From assembly GCA_030430155.1 (NCBI GenBank), contig JAUIFV010000011.1, positions 1 to 49,031 on the forward strand: a DNA stretch of 49,031 bases, in the 5' to 3' direction. This DNA is from Gammaproteobacteria bacterium. Its GTDB lineage: Bacteria; Pseudomonadota; Gammaproteobacteria; Xanthomonadales; SZUA-5. Shown here piece by piece: positions 16,952 through 24,217 of the stretch. The notes under the pieces are model-generated. The model saw nothing but the letters and a program-made list of their open reading frames with translations, was not told the DNA's origin and did no database searches. A program made the translations under genes and the position numbers. Positions within the stretch are counted from its first letter, which is position 1, and each line of letters opens with the position of its first letter.

Positions 16952-17887
16952 ATGGAACTATTCAATCCCAAATCAAATATTCCGTTCCTGTCCTGGCGCA
17001 AAATCAGCATGACCTTGAGCATCATTGCGATGGTCCTGTCGATTGCGCTGCTGGCCACCCGCGGACTCAACTTCAGCCTGGACTTCACCGGTGGCACGCT
17101 GCTCAACGTGAAGTTCGCCGAGGCGGTGGTTGCAGCCGACGTCCGTGAGCCGATGGAGGAGGCCGGTTACAGCAACTTCGTCATTCAGAGTCTGGGCGGC
17201 ACCACCGAGTGGGCGATACGCATCGGCCCGCAAGCCGGCGAGATCTCCGATACGCTGTCCAATGACGTGTTGGCGGCATTGCAGAAACGCCATGCGGATG
17301 CACAGCTGGTCAGCAGCGACTTCGTCGGTCCGCAAATCGGTGAAGAGCTGGCCAACGATGGCGTTCTGGCCGGCACCTTCGTACTGATCGGCATCATGAT
17401 CTACATCGCGATCCGCTTTCAGTGGAAGTTCGGTCTGGCGGCGATTGCCGGTGAAGTGCACGACATCCTCATCGTGCTCGGCCTGCTCAGCCTGCTGCGC
17501 ACCGAGTTCGATCTGACCGTGATGGCTGCAGTGCTCACCGTTGCCGGTTACTCGATCAACGACAAGGTGGTGGTCTTCGACCGCGTACGTGAGGTGTTCA
17601 GAGCCACCCGCAAGCAGAACCCGGAAGAGGTACTGGACCGCGCTATCAACAACACCATGTCGCGTACCGTGATCACCGGTATCACTACCGCCATCGCACT
17701 GTTCTCGCTGTTCTTCCTCGGCGGCCCGGCTGTGGAAGGCTTCGCCGAGACCGTGCTGTTCGGCATTCTGATCGGCACCTTCTCGACCATATTCTTCTGC
17801 GCGCCCATCCTGCTGTATCTGGGCACCGACAAGCAGGACCTGCTGGTGCAAACGGCAGAGGATCCGGAGTTGGCGGCCAGGCCGTAG
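16952..17887 (+). CDS. secF: Protein translocase subunit SecF
   Basis: Partner of SecD. The 311-residue product has an N-terminal helix (about 18-38), the periplasmic LDFTGGTLL motif at about 48-57, and five C-terminal helices with VAGYSINDKVVVFDRVRE, including the conserved Asp and Arg, and the NTMSRTV segment. The ATG at 16952 is preceded by AAGGAG. It is the last gene of the yajC-secD-secF operon and is followed by an intrinsic terminator. Confidence 0.97.
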   Translation: MELFNPKSNIPFLSWRKISMTLSIIAMVLSIALLATRGLNFSLDFTGGTLLNVKFAEAVVAADVREPMEEAGYSNFVIQSLGGTTEWAIRIGPQAGEISDTLSNDVLAALQKRHADAQLVSSDFVGPQIGEELANDGVLAGTFVLIGIMIYIAIRFQWKFGLAAIAGEVHDILIVLGLLSLLRTEFDLTVMAAVLTVAGYSINDKVVVFDRVREVFRATRKQNPEEVLDRAINNTMSRTVITGITTAIALFSLFFLGGPAVEGFAETVLFGILIGTFSTIFFCAPILLYLGTDKQDLLVQTAEDPELAARP

Positions 17888-17910
17888 GCGCACTCCGCAG
17901 TAGTACGACA

Positions 17911-17937
17911 AACGCCCGGCTAGTCCGGGCGTTTTGT
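17911..17937 (+). terminator. Intrinsic terminator after secF
   Basis: AACGCCCGG and CCGGGCGTT form a 9-bp stem with loop CTAGT, followed by TTTTGTT. It lies 23 bases after the secF stop. Confidence 0.88.
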
Positions 17938-18070
17938 TATTTGGGGCTTGAAATTTCGGTATGGCGATACCGTGATGCTGGCCATTGTGGTCTCGTGTCC
18001 CGGTTCAGGCCGGCAGCTTCCTGTGGGCCAACGCCAGGCGCAATCTAGGGCGTCGACCGCGACGCCGTAC

Positions 18071-18739
18071 TCAAGCACGCGATGAGTCAGCCGAGCACAT
18101 CAGGCGTCTTGGCCTCGGCGCTGTACACACCAAGCTTCTTTCACCGTCATGCACTTCGCAACGAGAAGCGACCGGATTGATGCTTTGCAGCCGCCGATTT
18201 AGCAGCGCTTTGGGCATCGGCTCGCCGGTCAAATCTGCCTTGGTCAGCAGCAGGGCATCGGCCACCGCGGCCTGCTTGAGCGCCTCAGGGTGGCTATCCA
18301 GGGTCTGCATGCCGGCGGCCAGATCCACGATCGTGACGATGCCTTCCAGCCGGTACCGGGATGCGACTTCGGAATCGGTCATCAGGGTCTGGATGATTGG
18401 CGCGGGGTCGGCCAGTCCGGTGGTCTCGATCAGCACTCGCCCGAACTGGCGCTGACCTTGACGGGCGAAGCGCCAGTGGATATCGCACAGCGTCTGTACC
18501 AGGTCACGGCGGATGGTGCAGCAGACGCAGCCGCTGCTCATCTCCATCACCAGATTCTCGGTGCTGTGCGCGACCAGCTGGTGATCCAGCGCCATCTCGC
18601 CGAACTCGTTGATGATCACCAGCGCATCGGCCATCGCCGGCTGGCGCACCAGATGATTGAGCACGGTGGTCTTGCCGCTGCCGAGAAAGCCGGTCAGCAG
18701 GGTGACCGGAATCCGCTCATCGGGCGTGGGCTGGGTCAT
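18071..18739 (-). pseudogene. CobW/G3E-family GTPase lacking its C-terminal domain
   Basis: The 222-residue product covers only the GTPase half of a CobW-type metal chaperone. It has P-loop GFLGSGKTT (18-26), INEFGE, the metal motif C-V-C-C at 71-74 and TKAD in place of NKxD. The family's usual CobW_C domain (about 100 further residues) is missing. The last ~22 residues are Arg/Pro/Ser-rich and do not look like the family, suggesting a truncation or frameshift near residue 200. I found no recognisable C-terminal remnant in the 130 bases before the secF terminator. GGAGGTG precedes the ATG, but it is buried in a palindrome. A short functional form cannot be excluded. Confidence 0.7.
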
Positions 18740-18744
18740 CGAGC

Positions 18745-18772
18745 CACCTCCGCCGCAGCTGCGGCGGAGGTG
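18745..18772 (-). promoter_or_regulatory. 28-bp perfect palindrome covering the cobW-like ribosome-binding site
   Basis: CACCTCCGCCGCAG and CTGCGGCGGAGGTG are exact reverse complements. On the minus transcript the 3' arm ends in GGAGGTG, the ribosome-binding site of the gene at 18739, so a folded leader would hide it. The hairpin also sits 35 bases after the M3 peptidase stop and could simply terminate that gene, though no T run follows. Confidence 0.5.
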
Positions 18773-18807
18773 ATACTCCGTCGTCCCTGACGATGCTTCA
18801 CCGCGAA

Positions 18808-20994
18808 CTAGGGCGTCGAGGTGTCCAGCCCGCGGCGCACCAGCACGTGCTTGACGTCCGGCTTCTGGCCACGCCATTCGGTGTACAGCGCCATCGGATC
18901 TTCGCTGTTGCCCCGAGACAGAATCTGCTCGCGGTAGCGGTCACCGATCTCGCGCTTCAAGCCGCCCAGTTCCTGCACGTGGGCGTAGGCGTCGGCGGCG
19001 AGGACTTCGCTCCACAGGTAGGCGTAGTAGCCGGAGGAATAGCCGCCGGGGAAGACGTGGGCGAAATAGGTGCTGCGGTAGCGCGGCGGCACCGGGGCGA
19101 AGTCGACGCCGTGCTTGGCCAACGTGGCCTTTTCAAAGGACGCGACGTCATCGACCTCGGCGTCGGCAGGCAGGCTGTGCCAGGCCAGGTCGACGAAGGA
19201 GGCGGCCAGATATTCCAGGGTGTCGAAGCCCTGGTTGAAGCTGCTCGCGGCGAGCATCTTTTGCAGCAGCTCGGCGGGAATGGGCTCACCGGTTTCGTAG
19301 TGCTTGGCGTAGTTGGCAATGATCTCCGGGTGCTTGGCCCAGTCCTCCTCGAACTGCGAGGGGAACTCAACGTAGTCGCGCGGTACGGCGGTCCCGGCCA
19401 GCGACGGATAGCGCACCTGGGAAAGCAACCCGTGCAGACCGTGACCGGCCTCGTGGTACATGGTCACTACGTGGTCGAAGCTCATCAGCGCCGGCGCGCC
19501 GTCAACCGGCTTGGGGATGTTCATCACGTTGATGACCACCGGCTTGCGGTCGTTCAAACCGTCCTGACTGACGAAGGTGGACATCCAGGCGCCGCCACGC
19601 TTGCTCGGGCGGGCGAAGAAGTCGGCGTAGAACAAACCGATCTGCTCGCCGTCGCTGTCGATGACGTCGAAGACGCGCACATCCGGGTGGTAGACGGGCA
19701 GGTCGTCTCGCTCGGCAAAGCTCAGCCCGTAGAATCGCTCAAAGGTGTAGAAGACGCCGTCCTTGAGTACCCGATCCAGTTCGAAATAGTCCTTGACCTG
19801 GTCGTTGTTGAAGGCGTACTTCTGCGCGCGCACCTGCTCGGCATAGAATTCCCAATCCCAGGGCTGCAGTTCAAAGTCGCCGCCCTGTTCGTTGATCAAC
19901 GCCTGGATCTCTGCTGCTTCGCGATTGGCGTTGGCCACCGCGGTGGGCGCCAGACCGGTGAGCATCTCCAGCACCGCTTCCGGCGACCCGGCCATCTGGC
20001 TTTGCAGCTGGAAGGCGGCGTGGTTGGCATAGCCGAGCAGCTCGGCGCGTTCGGCGCGCAGCTCGGCCAGGCGCTTCACCGTGTCGCGGGTGTCGCCGTC
20101 GCCATCGCTGAATCCGCGGCTGGCAGAGGCTTCCCAGACCCGCTGACGCAGTTCGCGATTGGTCAGCGCGGTCAGCACCGGCTGGCGGGTGGTGTTGGTG
20201 ATACGCAGCAGCCACTTGCCCTGGTGACCGGCGTCAGCGGCGGCCTTGGCTGCGGCGGCGATGTTGTCGGCATCCATGCCGTCCAGCTCTGCTTCGCTGT
20301 CGACGATCACCGATGCCGCTTCGGTCTGCTTCAGCAGCGCCTGCTGGAAGGCGGTGCGCAGGCTGGCCTCCTCCTCGTTCAGCGCGCGCAGGGTGGCCTT
20401 GGCATCCTCGGCCAGCTCGGCGCCGGCACGCACGAACTGCCGATAGGATTCCTCGATCAGTCGTCGATCGACGGGGTCGGTGGCGATGGATTCACGCTGC
20501 TCATAGAGTGCCTTGACCCGCTCGTACAGCTTTGGATTGAGCATGACGGTGTCCCCATGGGCGGCCAGCTTCGGGGCGATCTCGGACTGGATTTTGCGCA
20601 AGCCTTCGGTACTGTCGGTGCCGGTGAGGTTGAAGAACACCGACTGCACCCGGCTCAACACCTGGCCGCTACGCTCCATTGCCTCCAGGGTGTTGGCGAT
20701 GCTCGGCGGCTCGGGATTGTTGGCGATCGCCTCGACTTCCTTGAGATGCTCAGCCATACCCTGCTCAAAAGCCGGCAGGTAGTGGTCTTCGCTGATCAAC
20801 CGAAAGTCGGGCGCCTCGAAGGGCAGGGTGCTGGCGCTGAAGAAGGGATTCTCCGTTGCCGCGCGCGCCGCGTCGGCGGTTTCAGTCTTGGTCTCGGTGG
20901 CGCTCGGCCGATCGGCCGGCGCGCAGGCGGCCAGCGCCAGAAGGATGCTCAAGGAAAGCGCGACCGGTTTGGTCGACAGCATGGAAAGGCTCAT
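18808..20994 (-). CDS. M3-family zinc metallopeptidase, Dcp-like lipoprotein
   Basis: The 728-residue product is a thimet-oligopeptidase-family enzyme closest in look to peptidyl-dipeptidase Dcp. Zinc motif HEAGH (His514, His518), with the third ligand expected at the Glu of YVEFPSQFEE about 25 residues on. The C-terminal substrate-binding Tyr-rich segment GGYSSGYYAYLWSE is also family-typical. It begins with a lipoprotein signal peptide ending in LALAAC (Cys about 24), so it is probably tethered in the periplasm, unlike cytosolic E. coli Dcp. The ATG at 20994 was chosen because the signal peptide starts there and GGAG lies about six bases upstream. It follows zigA by 82 bases on the same strand and may share its transcript, although a short hairpin (21014-21028) lies between. 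Confidence 0.92.
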   Translation of the reverse strand: MSLSMLSTKPVALSLSILLALAACAPADRPSATETKTETADAARAATENPFFSASTLPFEAPDFRLISEDHYLPAFEQGMAEHLKEVEAIANNPEPPSIANTLEAMERSGQVLSRVQSVFFNLTGTDSTEGLRKIQSEIAPKLAAHGDTVMLNPKLYERVKALYEQRESIATDPVDRRLIEESYRQFVRAGAELAEDAKATLRALNEEEASLRTAFQQALLKQTEAASVIVDSEAELDGMDADNIAAAAKAAADAGHQGKWLLRITNTTRQPVLTALTNRELRQRVWEASASRGFSDGDGDTRDTVKRLAELRAERAELLGYANHAAFQLQSQMAGSPEAVLEMLTGLAPTAVANANREAAEIQALINEQGGDFELQPWDWEFYAEQVRAQKYAFNNDQVKDYFELDRVLKDGVFYTFERFYGLSFAERDDLPVYHPDVRVFDVIDSDGEQIGLFYADFFARPSKRGGAWMSTFVSQDGLNDRKPVVINVMNIPKPVDGAPALMSFDHVVTMYHEAGHGLHGLLSQVRYPSLAGTAVPRDYVEFPSQFEEDWAKHPEIIANYAKHYETGEPIPAELLQKMLAASSFNQGFDTLEYLAASFVDLAWHSLPADAEVDDVASFEKATLAKHGVDFAPVPPRYRSTYFAHVFPGGYSSGYYAYLWSEVLAADAYAHVQELGGLKREIGDRYREQILSRGNSEDPMALYTEWRGQKPDVKHVLVRRGLDTSTP

Positions 20995-21076
20995 TGCTGC
21001 TCCGTGGTTGTGACCCCGCGTTGCGGGGCAAGTCGGCTCCGGCGGGATGCCGACGCGATTGCAGGTGAGGGAGTCC

Positions 21077-22339
21077 CTAGCCGAGACGCCAGCGCGGGAA
21101 CGGATCGGCATAGCGCTGCCACATCGCCGGGCCCTCGCGCATCTCGCGTTCGGTCAGCAGGCAGCCGTCCAGGTCGGCGCGCAAACCGGCCTCGTCCAGG
21201 CCAATGCCGATCAGCGCCAGCTCCTGGCGGCGGTCGCCCCAGGCCGGGTCCCAGAGTCGGCTCATCGCCGCGTACTCGGCCGGGTCGCTGACCTCCTCGG
21301 CGCTGGGCAGCGCAGCAGTCAGGCGATCACCGGTGTGGATCGGCTGATCGACCAGCTTCTGGTCCACTCGGTCACGGGAAGCGAACCAGAATCCGGCCGC
21401 CTGATGCTGGGTTGCCGCGCCAACGGTGGCCAGTTCGCCCACCCAATCCATTCTTGAGGCGAGCCAAAAGAAGCCCTTGCTGCGGATCACCCCGCCCAAT
21501 CCCTCGTTGATCAGCCGGAAGAAGCGCTGCGGGTGAAAGGGTCTGCGGGCCTTGTAGACGAAGCTGGTGATGCCGTAGGCCTCGGTCTCCGGCGTGTGTT
21601 CACCGCGCAGCTCCTTCATCCAGCCCGGCGCCAGCTGGGCGCGGACGAAATCGAAACGGCCGGTGCCCAGCACGCTGCCCAGCTCGACCTCTGCGTGCTT
21701 GGCCTCGATCAGCTGCGCATCGCGATTGAGGGCCTTGATTACCTGCTTGACCCGATGCAGGCCGTCGGCGTCTACCCGGTCGGTCTTGTTGAGAACGATG
21801 ACGTCGGCGAACTCGATCTGTTCGCTAAGCAGATTGACCAGGCCGCGCTTGTCGTCCGGTCCGGCCGCTTCGCCGCGGTTCTGCAGGCGGTCGCTGGAGC
21901 AGAAGTCGGCAACAAAGCTCTCGCAGTCGACCACCGTCACCATGGTGTCCAGACGAGCCACATCGGAAAGCGAAAAACCGTCCTCATCGCGCACCGCGAA
22001 AGTGGCGGCGACCGGCATCGGTTCGGAAATGCCGGTGGACTCGATCAATAGGTAATCGAAGCGCTGCTCGTCGGCGAGGCGCCGGACCTCCTTATGCAGA
22101 TCGTCGCGCAGCGTGCAGCAGATGCAGCCGTTGCTGAACTCGACCAGGGTCTCCTCCGTTCGCGACAGCGCGCCGCCGCCGTCGCGGATCAGCTGCGCGT
22201 CGATATTGACCTCGCTCATGTCGTTGACGATTACCGCAACGCGCTTGCCTTCGCGGTTGCGCAGGACGTGATTGAGCAGGGTGGTCTTGCCGGCGCCGAG
22301 GAAGCCGGAAAGCACGGTCACGGGGAGTGTGGCGGGCAT
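21077..22339 (-). CDS. zigA: Zinc metallochaperone GTPase ZigA (COG0523)
   Basis: G3E GTPase of the Zur-controlled ZigA/YciC type, thought to deliver zinc to client enzymes under zinc starvation. The 420-residue product has P-loop GFLGAGKTT (12-20), the C-I-C-C metal motif (72-75), an ESTG switch segment, NKTD for guanine recognition, and a full CobW_C domain (about 280-410). The ATG at 22339 was chosen because it begins the conserved [11 protein letters not shown]; a longer frame to 22402 would run into the operator. The ribosome-binding site is poor. A promoter overlapped by a Zur-like box lies directly upstream, and a second box serves the divergent genes. Confidence 0.93.
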   Translation of the reverse strand: MPATLPVTVLSGFLGAGKTTLLNHVLRNREGKRVAVIVNDMSEVNIDAQLIRDGGGALSRTEETLVEFSNGCICCTLRDDLHKEVRRLADEQRFDYLLIESTGISEPMPVAATFAVRDEDGFSLSDVARLDTMVTVVDCESFVADFCSSDRLQNRGEAAGPDDKRGLVNLLSEQIEFADVIVLNKTDRVDADGLHRVKQVIKALNRDAQLIEAKHAEVELGSVLGTGRFDFVRAQLAPGWMKELRGEHTPETEAYGITSFVYKARRPFHPQRFFRLINEGLGGVIRSKGFFWLASRMDWVGELATVGAATQHQAAGFWFASRDRVDQKLVDQPIHTGDRLTAALPSAEEVSDPAEYAAMSRLWDPAWGDRRQELALIGIGLDEAGLRADLDGCLLTEREMREGPAMWQRYADPFPRWRLG

Positions 22340-22368
22340 GGTGGAGGGGCGCGAATGAAAACCGAGAC

Positions 22369-22402
22369 GTGATAACATAACGTTTCGTTGTACCCGTGCC
22401 AA
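22369..22402 (-). promoter_or_regulatory. zigA promoter overlapped by a Zur-like operator
   Basis: Read on the minus strand, TTGGCA (22402-22397) and TATGTT (22379-22374) are 17 bases apart. The -10 lies inside GTGATAACATAAC (22369-22381), which matches GTTATAACATAAC at 12 of 13 positions. Repressor binding here would block the promoter. The operator ends 29 bases before the zigA ATG. Confidence 0.75.
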
Positions 22403-22443
22403 AGGTTGGGCGATCCGGCGCCGACGGCGAGTTATGTTGGCAT

Positions 22444-22456
22444 GTTATAACATTGC
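22444..22456 (+). promoter_or_regulatory. Zur-like operator upstream of the small gene and DUF1826 gene
   Basis: GTTATAACATTGC matches GTTATAACATAAC at 11 of 13 positions, including the palindromic GTTATAAC core. It lies 28 bases before the GTG start of the divergent gene pair. A further GTTATG is just upstream at 22431. Confidence 0.7.
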
Positions 22457-22484
22457 GTTTGCCAATCTGGACGAAGGACAGTTC

Positions 22485-22703
22485 GTGATTCCGACCACCT
22501 ACGACGCCTGGCGCCACTGCATCGAAGAGCACTGCCAGATCCCGCTGACCGCCGACTTCGTTGCCAGGCGCCTGCAGGAGCTGGAAGACCGGCAGGTCTA
22601 CTCGACTGAGCAGCTGCACCGCCGCTACGGCGCCGATCATGTGAAGCAGCTGCAGCAGTGGTTTCAACGCGCAGCCGATGAACTAGCCCATGGACATCGC
22701 TGA
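22485..22703 (+). CDS. Small conserved-looking protein in the Zur-type cluster
   Basis: A 72-residue cytosolic protein with no signal peptide or membrane segment. It is helical and charged, with one Cys pair region (W-R-H-C-I-E-E-H-C) near the N terminus that could bind a metal. The GTG at 22485 was chosen because AAGGA lies about nine bases upstream, and because the operator (22444-22456) rules out the longer frame starting at 22434. Its end overlaps the DUF1826 gene by 14 bases. I do not recognise the family; the location implies a role under zinc limitation. Confidence 0.7.
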   Translation: MIPTTYDAWRHCIEEHCQIPLTADFVARRLQELEDRQVYSTEQLHRRYGADHVKQLQQWFQRAADELAHGHR

Positions 22704-23313
22704 GGCGCTGGCGGGCGGGACTGAGGGCGCATTCGCTTACTCTCACGGTGCCAAGCCTCAAGGTGCGCATCCTCACTGGGCCCAGCCGCTGCGCGACGGC
22801 GCGCTGCTGGCGGAGTATCCGAGCCGCTTGTCGGACCCGGTCCTGCACTGCGCCAAGCGTCTCGCCGCGCTGCCTGCGCGCAGCCTGTTCCTGCAGGTCA
22901 ACGGCGACAATCTGTCCGCTCGGATGCGCGCGGTGTGGATGGAGCTGGGCGCCACCGAGCACGAGGCCGACGCGATGACTGCCGCCTTGGCCGGCCCTGT
23001 GGTCGACGGACTCGCCGATCTCGGCGCCGAGGGCGGAAAGCTGCGGATGGAGATCGTGCACGCCCGCACCTGCCCGAAGCTGCACGTCGACCGACTGCGC
23101 TGGCGCCTGTGCTGCACGCTGATTGGCGCAGGAACCGAGTATCTGCCCAGCGGCCGCCCCGCCGAAAACGATCCCGACCCGCCGGTGATGCAGATGCCCA
23201 GCGGCATCCTGATCGGCATGGCGGGTTTGCTGTCCGGAACCGGGCTGTGGCATCGATCACCGCACGCCTGCGCGGCGCATCCACGGGTGTTTGTGAGTTT
23301 GGATATTGCCTAA
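22690..23313 (+). CDS. DUF1826 domain-containing protein
   Basis: The 207-residue product matches the DUF1826 pattern: MRMEIVHARTCPKLHVDR with conserved Cys and His, a LIGAGTEYLP segment, and a C-terminal I-L-I-G-M-A-G with H-R-S-P. The conserved Cys and His residues suggest a metal-binding or metal-dependent protein. DUF1826 genes are often found beside zinc-starvation genes. Here it overlaps the small Zur-type gene and is divergent from zigA, so it is probably derepressed when zinc is scarce. Its enzymatic activity, if any, is unknown to me. Confidence 0.85.
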   Translation: MDIAEALAGGTEGAFAYSHGAKPQGAHPHWAQPLRDGALLAEYPSRLSDPVLHCAKRLAALPARSLFLQVNGDNLSARMRAVWMELGATEHEADAMTAALAGPVVDGLADLGAEGGKLRMEIVHARTCPKLHVDRLRWRLCCTLIGAGTEYLPSGRPAENDPDPPVMQMPSGILIGMAGLLSGTGLWHRSPHACAAHPRVFVSLDIA

Positions 23314-23439
23314 CGGGGGCTGCTGCGTTGGGGCGGCGTACAACGCTGCGTCTTGCGGAACGATGCCTTATTGCGGACGATCTGGGTGACAACTCGGCAA
23401 ATGTGAGTTCTTTAGGCGGATTCCTCGCCATTGGCGGAC

Positions 23440-24057
23440 ATGGCAAACACGCCCCCGACCCGACTCAAACAGATTCTCGGCGATGTTGTTCGTGCGCTCG
23501 CGCGCGCCAAAGTTCGTCACGCGCTTGCGGGCGGCATGGCGCTGGCTGCGCACGGTGTACCCCGCGCCACGAAAGATATCGACTTTCTGATCGACGCCGA
23601 CGATGAACAAGCGGCAGACCACGCGCTAGGCGAACTTGGCTTCACACGCGAGGTTCCGGGACAGGGATTCGCTCGTTACGTGCGCCACCCGTTGCCGGAG
23701 CTTCCAGGGATCACCGAGTGGGTAGACTTGCTCTACGCCCGTCGTGAGCTGGGTCGGCGGCTGCTGCAGGACGCGCAAAGTGATCCCATCGCATGGGATT
23801 CGGGCTCATCGCTCACCGTTGTTCCGGTCAACGGGCTGATCCTGATGAAACTGATGGCAATGGTTAGTGACCCACGACGCGTTCAGGACCGCCAGGATAT
23901 TCTCGACCTGTTGCGACAGCATTCCACTGATCTACAGCACAGCTGGATCTCCACCGAAGCGGCCAAACTGGGCGAAGCCTATGAACAAGCGTGGCGACAA
24001 CTCCTCGACGCCCATCAATCTGGAGCAGGAAGCCCCGTCCCAATCGTCGGCTTGTGA
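23440..24057 (+). CDS. Nucleotidyltransferase-fold protein (AbiEii/MenT-like or DUF6036-like)
   Basis: The 205-residue product has a nucleotidyltransferase core: A-G-G-M-A-L-A-A-H-G (30-39), then the metal-binding pair Asp46 and Asp48 in ATKDIDFLI. A segment E-W-V-D-L-L carries the likely third carboxylate. Proteins of this type include the toxin halves of type IV toxin-antitoxin systems and stand-alone enzymes of unknown role. No cognate antitoxin of the AbiEi type is seen next to it. The ATG at 23440 is preferred over a TTG at 23431. Its 3' end is overlapped by a possible small gene. Confidence 0.7.
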   Translation: MANTPPTRLKQILGDVVRALARAKVRHALAGGMALAAHGVPRATKDIDFLIDADDEQAADHALGELGFTREVPGQGFARYVRHPLPELPGITEWVDLLYARRELGRRLLQDAQSDPIAWDSGSSLTVVPVNGLILMKLMAMVSDPRRVQDRQDILDLLRQHSTDLQHSWISTEAAKLGEAYEQAWRQLLDAHQSGAGSPVPIVGL

Positions 24058-24190
24058 CCCACGCCTGCTGGCGCTGAATGAATGGGAGGCAGTGCAGCAT
24101 CTGTGCGAAGCGCTTGCCGAGGCCGGCTCCGCGCGCGGGCGTTCGCTGTTGCCGCTGGCGCGCAGGCCGGTGGGCGATATTCTGCTCTGA
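23981..24190 (+). CDS. Possible small protein overlapping the nucleotidyltransferase end
   Basis: A 69-codon frame from ATG 23981 overlaps the preceding gene by 77 bases and ends 27 bases before the convergent receptor gene. Its second half has GC-rich third positions and a helix-like segment (NEWEAVQHLCEALAEAG), which gives some sign of coding. There is no recognised family and no clear ribosome-binding site. It could also be the remnant of a longer gene. Confidence 0.3.
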   Translation: MNKRGDNSSTPINLEQEAPSQSSACDPRLLALNEWEAVQHLCEALAEAGSARGRSLLPLARRPVGDILL

Positions 24191-24217
24191 CCGAGTCAGC
24201 CTTCACGCAATGGACGC

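Noticed and set aside
18793-21291. 832-codon plus-strand open frame opposite the M3 peptidase
   Set aside because: It is the antisense shadow of a gene with an intact HEAGH motif and lipoprotein signal. The length results from high GC, not selection.
23314-23439. Possible antitoxin gene before the nucleotidyltransferase
   Set aside because: The 126-base gap is too short and shows no helix-turn-helix frame, so a toxin-antitoxin pair is not supported.
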